Source of the DNA: JBICHM01 sp043101835
GTDB lineage: Bacteria; Planctomycetota; Phycisphaerae; Phycisphaerales; UBA1924
Length of the DNA stretch: 27,395 nucleotides
Direction: 5' to 3'
Assembly: GCA_043101835.1 (NCBI GenBank)
Contig: JBICHM010000274.1
Coordinates: forward strand, 1 to 27,395
The position numbers and the translations under genes were made by a program. Below are positions 21,552 through 27,395 of this stretch, piece after piece; position 1 is the stretch's first letter, and every line of letters begins with the position of its first letter. The notes below the pieces were generated by a model. The model was not told where the DNA came from. It saw only the letters and a program-made list of their open reading frames with translations, and ran no database searches.

Positions 21552-22502
21552 TCAGTCGTACATCGCCGAGGTCGCGGGGAGGTTTCCGGACCGCAGGGGG
21601 AACGAGGTCTCGATGCGGAAGTTCGACTGTGTTCGATGGCGTTCGGCGAAGAAGAACTTCAGGTCGTACATCTGGCCGTCGGTGAGGCCGAGGCGGTCGA
21701 GGTGCACGACCTGCTCGACGACGCCGTGGACGCCACCGATGTCGATGACGAGCTGTCCGTTGATGAAGACCCAGACGTCGTCATCGCCTCGGAACTTGAA
21801 GAAATCGTTCTCGCCGGCCTGGTAGACGAACTCGGTGTCGATCTCGTAGGTGAAGTGGAAGTTCCTATTGCCACCCTGGCTGTTGCCGAAACCGTTGCCG
21901 TTGATGGCGAAGAAACCGCCCATGCGCGCGAAGTGGGTGTCGAGTCGATCGTCGAAGATCCACACCCCGCGCCCCTCGTCGAACTGCAGGTCGATCGAGA
22001 ATGGCCCGCTCATATTGACGCCGGGCACGTCCCGGAACCATTGGCTGAAGGATTGGGCGTCCTGCACGCCGCCGCCGTCGGCCACGCCGAGCGACCCGGC
22101 GATGTCGCCCTTTGACGCGTCGAAGTAGGCAGGGTGGATGGCGTTGCCGGCGCTGTCGGTCCACTGGCTGGCGACCTTGTTGCCGGCGCCGGTGTAGGCG
22201 GGCTTGCCGTCGGCGTCGAGCGCCATCGCGACATTGCCCATGTAGTGGCCGAAGCCGGCGTCGGGCCGGCGTTCGAAGTCCGGGTGACCGCCCGGGACCT
22301 GGCGCTCGCGGAAGTCGCGGATGACGCCGGTGAGCGTGAATCCGTTGTCGGACGTGTTGCCGCTCTGGCCCCCGGAGCCGCCGGGCCCCCCGGCGAGGGC
22401 GGGGCCGATAGCCCAGGCAAAGGCCGCGCACGCGCCGCTCAGAAGAATCGCTCGGACACCGGGGCGTCGCCCCGCAGTCTTGGACACGCTTGCGCGTCGC
22501 AT
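21552..22502 (-). CDS. Fibro-slime-domain secreted protein 4
   Basis: A 316-residue paralogue, the longest of the four. The long signal peptide (1-37) has a basic front and AILLSGACAAFAWAIGPALA; a Gly-rich linker GGPGGSGGQSG follows. The domain shows IRDFRERQVPGGHPDFE near 61, DADGKPAYTG near 96, WFRDVPGVN near 155, FDDRLDTHFARM near 183, and GDDDVWVFINGQLVIDIGG at 239-257; it ends SAMYD. Between DTHFARM and the following strands there is an extra loop, GGFFAINGNGFGNSQGG, absent from the others. The ATG at 22502 has a GAGGGAGA stretch 8 bases upstream, and the in-frame upstream ATG has no support. A one-base-shifted copy of the module lies 62 bases upstream. It is divergent from murA. Confidence 0.87.
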   Translation of the reverse strand: MRRASVSKTAGRRPGVRAILLSGACAAFAWAIGPALAGGPGGSGGQSGNTSDNGFTLTGVIRDFRERQVPGGHPDFERRPDAGFGHYMGNVAMALDADGKPAYTGAGNKVASQWTDSAGNAIHPAYFDASKGDIAGSLGVADGGGVQDAQSFSQWFRDVPGVNMSGPFSIDLQFDEGRGVWIFDDRLDTHFARMGGFFAINGNGFGNSQGGNRNFHFTYEIDTEFVYQAGENDFFKFRGDDDVWVFINGQLVIDIGGVHGVVEQVVHLDRLGLTDGQMYDLKFFFAERHRTQSNFRIETSFPLRSGNLPATSAMYD

Positions 22503-22563
22503 GGGATGTCTCCCTCGCCAGCCGACACACGCCTGCGCGGCCTGCCCTACAGGAAGATCGTCC

Positions 22564-22622
22564 GATTCAGCGGCCGGACGCGCCAATCGGGCAAGCGGCG
22601 GAAGGCGCGCAAGCGCGTGAAA
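22564..22622 (-). promoter_or_regulatory. 59-bp upstream module before fibro-slime 4 (variant)
   Basis: On the minus strand: TTTCACGC (22615-22622), TTGG at the expected place, then CTGAATCGG in place of GTGAATTCGA, with the last block shifted by one base. The first block and its flank (TTCACGCGCTTGCGC) are very close to those of the small-peptide copy. Confidence 0.52.
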
Positions 22623-22740
22623 CAACCCGGGTTAGACCGCCTGGGCGAAATCGCGCCCGTGGCCGGGTCGCGAACCGATATGATCGATCGCCGATGGACC
22701 GGCGCACTGGCAGCGCCACCGCGACACAGGAGGTCGCCGC

Positions 22741-24111
22741 ATGGATGCGTTTTTGATCAACGGGGGCGCGCCCCTCTCTGGACGGATCCGGGTCAACGGG
22801 GGGAAGAACGCCGCCCTGCCCCAGTTGGCCTGCTCGCTGCTGACCGATCACCCGGTCGTGATCCGCGGCGCGCCGCGCCTCGCCGACATCCGGAACATGC
22901 TGCGCCTCCTTGAAGAGCTGGGCGTCGAAGTGATGGCCCCCGAGGCCTTCTCGGACGACGCCCCAGGCCACCGACGCAGCGGCCACGCCCTGCGACTGAC
23001 GAGCCTCGACCGCTCGCGCAGCCACGCCCGATACGACATCGTCCGCACGATGCGCGCGAGCGTCTGCGCCCTCGGCCCGCTCGTCGCCCGTCGTGGCTAC
23101 GCGCGCGTGTCGATGCCCGGGGGGTGCGCGATCGGCGACCGACCGATCGACATCCACCTGCGCGGCCTCGCGGCCCTCGGCGCCGAGATCACCCTCGAGA
23201 GCGGCGACGTGATCGCAAAGGCGCCCGCCGGTGGCCGGCTCCGCGGCGCCACGGTCTTCCTGGGCGGGCCGTTCGGCTCGACCGTGCTGGGCACCGCCAA
23301 CGTGATGAGCGCCGCCTGCCTCGCCGAGGGGCGGACCGTCATCGAATGCGCCGCCTGCGAGCCCGAGATCACGGACCTCGCGAAGCTGCTGACGGCGATG
23401 GGCGCCCACATCGAGGGCGCGGGCACGCCCCGCATCACGATCGAAGGCGTCGAATCGCTCTCCGGCGCCGAGCACGAGGTGATGGCCGACCGCATCGAGG
23501 CCGGCACCTTCATGGCCGCGGCGGCGATCACGGGCGGGCGCGTCACGCTCGAGAACTGCCCGCTCGACGCGATGCTCGCCGTCACCGACTGCCTCGAACG
23601 CGCCGGCGTGCGCATCGATTCGATCGGCGACACCAGCGATCCGATGCGCGCGACCTGTGAGATCTCGTGCGAGGAGTCGCTGCGCCCGGTGCAGATCACG
23701 ACGCAGCCGCACCCCGGCTTCCCGACGGACCTGCAGGCGCAGCTGATGGCGATGCTGTGCCTCGCCGAGGGCAACAGCGTGATCACGGAGCGGATCTTCC
23801 CGCAGCGGTTCCTGCATGTGGCGGAGTTGTCGCGTATGGGCGCGCGCCTCTACCGGGAGGGACCAACCGTGGTGGTCAGCGGCGTGCGCCGGCTCGTCGG
23901 CGCGCCGGTGATGGCCAGTGATCTGCGCGCAAGCGCATGCCTCGTCATCGCCGCGCTCGCGGCGGAGGGCGAGACGACCATCCATCGCGTCTACCACATC
24001 GACCGCGGATACGAGCGGATGGAGGAGGCCATGCGTTCGCTGGGCGCCGACATCACGCGCGTGACCGAATCGCCCGCGACCGCGCCGACGCTCGAAGCGG
24101 CGGCGGGCTGA
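22741..24111 (+). CDS. murA: UDP-N-acetylglucosamine 1-carboxyvinyltransferase MurA
   Basis: MurA transfers enolpyruvate from PEP to UDP-GlcNAc, the first committed step of peptidoglycan synthesis, in the cytoplasm. The 456-residue protein has the catalytic Lys22-Asn23 in NGGKNAALP, the fosfomycin-target Cys at 129 in PGGCAIGDRPIDIHL, and later DRIEAGTFMAAAAITGG, HPGFPTDLQAQLMAMLCLAEG, ITERIFPQRFLHV and DLRASACLVIAAL, all standard. It is slightly longer than the 420-residue norm because of an insertion near residues 68-95 (AFSDDAPGHRRSGHALRLTS). The presence of the Cys predicts fosfomycin sensitivity at the enzyme level. AGGAGG lies 7-8 bases before the ATG; TATGAT at 22679-22684 may be the -10. 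It complements ftsW and murG elsewhere in the window. Confidence 0.97.
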   Translation: MDAFLINGGAPLSGRIRVNGGKNAALPQLACSLLTDHPVVIRGAPRLADIRNMLRLLEELGVEVMAPEAFSDDAPGHRRSGHALRLTSLDRSRSHARYDIVRTMRASVCALGPLVARRGYARVSMPGGCAIGDRPIDIHLRGLAALGAEITLESGDVIAKAPAGGRLRGATVFLGGPFGSTVLGTANVMSAACLAEGRTVIECAACEPEITDLAKLLTAMGAHIEGAGTPRITIEGVESLSGAEHEVMADRIEAGTFMAAAAITGGRVTLENCPLDAMLAVTDCLERAGVRIDSIGDTSDPMRATCEISCEESLRPVQITTQPHPGFPTDLQAQLMAMLCLAEGNSVITERIFPQRFLHVAELSRMGARLYREGPTVVVSGVRRLVGAPVMASDLRASACLVIAALAAEGETTIHRVYHIDRGYERMEEAMRSLGADITRVTESPATAPTLEAAAG

Positions 24112-24117
24112 GGGGCG

Positions 24118-24399
24118 TCACTCCTCGCCGAACTTCGAGGCGACGAGCTCGCAGAGCGCATCAACGGCCTGCTGGGCGTCGGCGCCGGTGGCGACGATCT
24201 CGAGCTCGGTGCCCTTGGTCGCCGCGAGCATGAGCAGCTGCATGATTGACTTGCCGTCGACCGGCTGATCGCTGTCGGCCCGCCGGACGGTGATGCGCGA
24301 TTTCCACGCGCCGGCGGCGTCGACGAAGGTCATCGCCGGGCGCGCGTGAAGCCCGAGGCGATTGGCGATCGTGACTGTGGCGCTGGCGCGGTCGGACAC
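24118..24399 (-). CDS. HPr / NPr-type phosphocarrier protein
   Basis: A 93-residue phosphocarrier of the PTS. The phosphorylated His18 lies in NRLGLHARPA, and the regulatory-Ser-like position is Ser51 in DGKSIMQLLML. The rest matches HPr (LAATKGTELEIVATGADAQQAVDAL). I use the GTG at 24399 (GGAG 9 bases upstream), which gives the normal HPr length. A GTG at 24516 that overlaps the ptsN stop as GTGA would add 39 non-homologous residues; that alternative cannot be excluded. Downstream of hpf and ptsN, it is probably an NPr-type carrier that phosphorylates PtsN. No enzyme I gene is in the window. It is convergent with murA. Confidence 0.86.
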   Translation of the reverse strand: MSDRASATVTIANRLGLHARPAMTFVDAAGAWKSRITVRRADSDQPVDGKSIMQLLMLAATKGTELEIVATGADAQQAVDALCELVASKFGEE

Positions 24400-24512
24400 C
24401 GGGCGGGACTCCGAACGGGAGGCGTGGGCGGCACAGGCTGCCGCCGTCGGGGGGATGCTGCGCGTCGGACTCGCCGGACAAAGGGGCCCGCCGCCGGGCG
24501 GCCCCACGGCCG

Positions 24513-24986
24513 TCACACGAACTTCTGCTGGTCGGCCTCGTCGAGAAGCTGCTGCACTTCCTCGACGCTGGAGGCCTGACGGAGGAAGCGGCGGAACGTG
24601 TCCTGGCTGAGGTTCTTGAAGATGATCTCCATGGCCTGGAGATGCTCTTCGGGCTTCTGCGCCGGGCTCAGCAGCAGGAAGACCGAGTGCACGGGCTGCT
24701 TGTCGAGCGAGTTGAAATCGACGCCCGGATCGCTGAGTCCGACCGCGGCGACGATCTCGGTGATGTCGTCGTGCTTGACGTGCGGAACGGCCACGCCCCG
24801 GCCGAAGCCGGTTGAGCCGCGGCTCTCACGCTCGAGCACGCGCTTGACGAGTTCGTCGCGCAGGGCCTCGGCGGCGGCGCCCGCACTGACCAGCGCGTCG
24901 ACGAGTTCGCTGACGACCTCGTCGCGATCGCTGCTCTGCAGGGCGGGGATGATGGCGCTGTCTGGAACGATGTGCCGGAGCTTCAT
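24513..24986 (-). CDS. ptsN: PTS IIA-like nitrogen-regulatory protein PtsN
   Basis: A 157-residue EIIA-Ntr/fructose-type domain. PtsN receives phosphate from NPr and regulates potassium, nitrogen and stress functions instead of transporting sugar. The active His69 is in GFGRGVAVPHVKHDD; VFLLLSPAQKPEEHLQAMEII and the C-terminal helix are standard. There is no attached transport domain. The ATG at 24986 (MKLRHIVPDSAI) begins the conserved fold; the frame reaches further upstream into hpf without homology. It lies 49 bases behind hpf and ahead of the HPr gene, repeating the hpf-ptsN-npr order known next to rpoN in proteobacteria, although no rpoN is present here. A GC-rich dyad around 24483-24506 follows the stop. 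Confidence 0.92.
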   Translation of the reverse strand: MKLRHIVPDSAIIPALQSSDRDEVVSELVDALVSAGAAAEALRDELVKRVLERESRGSTGFGRGVAVPHVKHDDITEIVAAVGLSDPGVDFNSLDKQPVHSVFLLLSPAQKPEEHLQAMEIIFKNLSQDTFRRFLRQASSVEEVQQLLDEADQQKFV

Positions 24987-25035
24987 CTTCGTCGTGTTCT
25001 CGTTCGTCTCGGGAATCGAATGGAAGTGCGCCGGA

Positions 25036-25326
25036 TCAGTGGCGCCGGAGCTTGTCCTTGAAGTCGGCGAGCTGGCGGGCCATCTTATCGACGGCCTGGT
25101 CGATCGCCGCGTAGACATCGGCGCCGTCGGCGCGGGCCACGAACGGGTCGTGCTTCACCGCGTGGACGAGGATCTCGGCGGTGAACTCGGTCGCCCGCTG
25201 GTCGAGGATCGCCTCGATCTCCTGGACGCCGTCGTAGTAGCGCGTGAGCTTCTCGCACTTCTTGTCGGCGTACGACTGGATCGCGTCGGTCAGCTCGATG
25301 CCTCTGCCGGTCACTTCGATGCGCAT
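25036..25326 (-). CDS. hpf: Ribosome hibernation promoting factor, short form
   Basis: A 96-residue HPF/RaiA protein, which binds the 30S subunit in starved cells and leads to inactive 100S or 70S ribosomes. MRIEVTGRGIELTDAIQSYADKKCEKL is the standard start; ILDQRATEFTAEILVHAV and YAAIDQAVDKMARQLADFKDKLRRH complete the beta-alpha-beta-alpha fold. It lacks the C-terminal dimerisation domain of long HPF. A TACACT hexamer at 25407-25412 could be the -10 with a leader of about 75 bases. It is first in the hpf-ptsN-HPr group and separated from the DUF502 gene by a dyad. Confidence 0.93.
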   Translation of the reverse strand: MRIEVTGRGIELTDAIQSYADKKCEKLTRYYDGVQEIEAILDQRATEFTAEILVHAVKHDPFVARADGADVYAAIDQAVDKMARQLADFKDKLRRH

Positions 25327-25423
25327 GCCTGTTCCGTGGCTCCTGAAAGGGTCGTGCGATCGCGTGCTGGCACGCGCCCGCCGGCGCCGGGCCCGGCGGA
25401 GCCATGAGTGTAGGGCATCGGTC

Positions 25424-25441
25424 GCCGGACGGGGGTCCGGC
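25424..25441 (-). terminator. Hairpin directly after the DUF502 gene
   Basis: A perfect 7-base-pair stem (GCCGGAC at 25424-25430 with GTCCGGC at 25435-25441) starts 2 bases after the stop. No T-tract follows, so it may be a weak or factor-assisted terminator. Confidence 0.4.
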
Positions 25442-25443
25442 CC

Positions 25444-26370
25444 TCAGTCGCCCTTGCCCGCCCCGGCGTCGGGATCCGCATCGGGGTCGAGCGGTGATGC
25501 GGGCGGGGTGGCCCGGGAGAGCAGTTCGGCGGCGTTGACCGTGCGATTCGGATCGTCGGGCAGCTGCTGGCGGTCGGGGATGAGCACGCCGCCGGAGATC
25601 ACGAAGCGCAGGGCCTCATCGATGCTGATCGGGAGGTCGAACACCTCCGTCTCCGGCACGGTGATCGTGTAGCCGGTGAAGGGCGTCGGGCTCGAAGGGA
25701 TGAAGACGGTGACCGAGTTGCTGCCGATCTCCGCCTCGATGTTGCGCATCGACTTGCCGGTCATCAGGCCGACCGTCCAGATCCCCTTGCGCGGGTACTC
25801 GACGAGCACGACACGGTTGAACTTGATGCGCTCCTGCCCCTGGCCCATCAGGAAGTCCACGACCTGCTTCACATGCGGATAGACCTGTTTGAAGACCGGC
25901 AGGCGCGTGAGGAACCCCTCGACGCGCGCATACAGGCGCCGCCCGATGTAGCCGCCGAGCAGGCGCCCGGCCAGGTAGATCAGCAGGATGGCGACGAAGA
26001 GGCCGATGAAGCGCGTGTACCAGTGATCGTCCCACCACTCACGGAGATTCCGTGCACGGATCTGGTTGCGCATCTCCGTTTCGGTGATTTCGCGCTGCGC
26101 CATTCGCGTGCGTTCCGCGCGCATCTGGGCGACCTGGTTCTCGCGCACGATGAACCACGCCGGGAGCTGCTCATCATCGAAGAGGCGCGGCGCCGTCTCG
26201 AGCACAATGCTGCGGAGCCCCGCGTTGATCGGCTCGGCCACGCTCCGATCGACGAAGAAGTAGGCCTGCACCACGATCCACAGCGTCAGCACCGACGGCA
26301 GCAACACCGCGAGGCCGCGGAGAAAGAACTTCCTGAAATCGCCGGAGAAGGTGCGCTCGTGCGCGGCCAT
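25444..26370 (-). CDS. DUF502-family membrane protein
   Basis: A 308-residue protein with the DUF502 pattern: a hydrophobic segment near residues 17-41 (FFLRGLAVLLPSVLTLWIVVQAY), a loop of about 80 mostly charged residues, a second segment (RFIGLFVAILLIYLAGRLLGGYIGR), then a soluble part with VFKQVYPHVKQVVDFLMG, FNRVVLVEYPRKGIWTVGLMTG, VFIPSSPTPFTGYTITVP and EALRFVISGGVLIP, which define the family. The C-terminal 45 residues are an Asp/Pro-rich tail. The family's function is unknown. The loop (residues 50-115) is longer than usual for DUF502. I chose the ATG at 26370 over a GTG four codons earlier because GGGAG can act as its ribosome site. Confidence 0.87.
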   Translation of the reverse strand: MAAHERTFSGDFRKFFLRGLAVLLPSVLTLWIVVQAYFFVDRSVAEPINAGLRSIVLETAPRLFDDEQLPAWFIVRENQVAQMRAERTRMAQREITETEMRNQIRARNLREWWDDHWYTRFIGLFVAILLIYLAGRLLGGYIGRRLYARVEGFLTRLPVFKQVYPHVKQVVDFLMGQGQERIKFNRVVLVEYPRKGIWTVGLMTGKSMRNIEAEIGSNSVTVFIPSSPTPFTGYTITVPETEVFDLPISIDEALRFVISGGVLIPDRQQLPDDPNRTVNAAELLSRATPPASPLDPDADPDAGAGKGD

Positions 26371-26489
26371 CGTGGGGTGCACTCCCGGGGTCGTGCGGGG
26401 CGGCGCGTCCTGCGCTGGAGGGCGCGCACGGACGCCGGTCCGACCCAGACTCTACGAGAGCCCTTCGTCCGCGGCAACGCGGTGGGATT

Positions 26490-27395
26490 TCACCGCGCGC
26501 CCTCCAGCGTCGCCTCGCCGGTCACCCGGCGGGCGTAGCGCCGAACCTCTACCTCGATCGCCTCGCCCGGCCGGAATCGGGCGAGCACACGCGCAACGTC
26601 CTCGGCCGTCCATACGCGAAGCCCGCCGACGCGAACGAGCACATCGTTCGTGCGCAGCCCTGCCTCGCGCGCCGGGGCCCCAGGCTCGATTCGATCGATC
26701 CGGGCGCCGTCGCCCTGCCCGCGCGCCAGTTCGACGCCCAGCGAGGCCTCGCCTCGGCGGATCGACTCCGGCGCATCGGGCAGATCGCGTAGCCACGCCT
26801 CGAAGGCCGCCTCGGCGTCGGCGAGCGGGACCCCCAGCGCGCCGGCGAGCGCCTCGGGCGCCTCACCCTCGAGCGACCGGGCCGCCCACGCGCCGTGCGC
26901 GTCGCAATCGTGCATGAAGAGCCCGATCGCGCGCACCTGCGCGTACTGCGCGTTCGGTCGCACGCCGAGGAAGCGATCGCGCGGCAGGTCGAAGAGCGTC
27001 GCCCAGTCGGTGCGGAGGCCGAGTTCGACGCGGCGCTTCGCGATGTTCGTCCGCCACGACGGCGCCGGGTGAAGCACGCCGTCGGCGCCGAGGTCGATGT
27101 CTTCAACGAGCGAGCCCAGGGCTTCGAGCATCCACGTGGGACGATTCGCGCCCACGCGGCGCAGCAGGCGCCAGTCGAGCGCGTGGACGAACTCGTGGCG
27201 CAGCGTCGGTCCGAAGTCCTGCGCAATGAGTCGCTTCGTCGCCGGGTCGTAATACCCCCCCACCCCGCCGGCGACCGCCTCGCGCCCGACGATGCGCACG
27301 AAGTCTTCCGGCGTCGGCAGGACGAGCGTCACCCAGGGATCGGGGCGCGTCGGGTCCCGCTCGCGCAGGGCGGCGGGCAGGGCGGCGAGGATCGT
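26490..27395 (-). CDS. HExxH metallopeptidase-like protein with C-terminal PDZ domain (5'-partial)
   Basis: Only the last 301 codons are in the window; the frame is open to its right edge, so the N-terminus and any signal peptide are missing. TLRHEFVHALDW carries the zinc-binding HExxH, and WMLEALGSLVED, about 20 residues later, may supply the third ligand Glu, as in gluzincin families such as DUF1570. A helical stretch follows, then a PDZ domain over the last 90 residues (SLGVELARGQGDGARIDRIE, GAPAREAGLRTNDVLVRVGG). An exported or membrane-tethered protease is likely; the substrate is unknown. The gap of about 120 bases to the DUF502 gene shows no clear terminator. Confidence 0.8.
   Translation of the reverse strand, partial: TILAALPAALRERDPTRPDPWVTLVLPTPEDFVRIVGREAVAGGVGGYYDPATKRLIAQDFGPTLRHEFVHALDWRLLRRVGANRPTWMLEALGSLVEDIDLGADGVLHPAPSWRTNIAKRRVELGLRTDWATLFDLPRDRFLGVRPNAQYAQVRAIGLFMHDCDAHGAWAARSLEGEAPEALAGALGVPLADAEAAFEAWLRDLPDAPESIRRGEASLGVELARGQGDGARIDRIEPGAPAREAGLRTNDVLVRVGGLRVWTAEDVARVLARFRPGEAIEVEVRRYARRVTGEATLEGAR

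Noticed and set aside
17306..22502. The fibro-slime array as a recently acquired genomic island
   Set aside because: No integrase, transposase, tRNA end or direct-repeat boundary is visible, and base composition looks like that of the flanking core genes.
18573..22622. Reading the 59-bp modules as sigma-54 promoters (TTGG...GC)
   Set aside because: After TTGG the bases 10 further on are TG, GG, GT and CG in the four copies, not a conserved GC.

Overview
The window is about 27 kb of GC-rich chromosome and most likely comes from a planctomycete of the Phycisphaerae type. The grounds are an H-X9-DG pseudopilin, a PEP-CTERM-like tail, a short double dockerin-like repeat at a secreted protein's C-terminus, an array of fibro-slime proteins, and peptidoglycan genes (ftsW, murG, murA) scattered among housekeeping genes. 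The lineage is inferred from gene content; there is no rRNA gene to confirm it. I see no tRNA, rRNA, CRISPR array, transposase, integrase or phage gene.

Layout. 1-7929 is mostly core: the start of sucA (2-oxoglutarate dehydrogenase E1), mutL, a queuosine-precursor-type transporter, a GNAT acetyltransferase, a HIT hydrolase, the overlapping pair ftsW-murG, and an acyl carrier protein next to a FabZ-like dehydratase. 7948-10588 (minus strand) is a probable three-gene operon of exported proteins (PEP-CTERM-like, pseudopilin, dockerin-repeat) behind one promoter with a palindrome in its spacer. 10810-12667 holds tyrS and a two-CBS protein. 12680-15490 (minus) is hscB followed by two tandem CNNM/CorC-type membrane proteins. 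15576-17106 (minus) pairs a soluble DsbD N-terminal-domain protein with a secreted redoxin. 22741-27395 holds murA, then hpf-ptsN-HPr (a PTS-Ntr-like cluster), a DUF502 membrane protein and an HExxH/PDZ protein cut by the window edge.

The accessory heart is 17306-22502 (minus strand): four tandem fibro-slime-domain secreted proteins plus one 68-residue exported peptide. Each is a separate transcription unit with its own hairpin terminator. Three of the five promoters regions (fibro-slime 2, the small peptide, fibro-slime 4), plus an orphan copy with no gene behind it, carry a 59-bp sequence module whose conserved blocks sit at the same spacing (one copy has a one-base offset in the last block). 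A fourth, degenerate copy lies before fibro-slime 1. Fibro-slime 3 lacks both the module and the Gly-rich linker found in its paralogues, and has a different dyad upstream. I found this module by reading and aligning by eye; I do not recognise it as a described element, and it is the strongest candidate for something new here.

A second pattern is that mutL, the transporter, hinT, tyrS and hscB (and perhaps ftsW) have a TAnnnT -10-like hexamer only 6-10 bases before the start codon and no Shine-Dalgarno sequence. This suggests leaderless transcripts. By contrast the exported-protein genes mostly carry clear Shine-Dalgarno sites.
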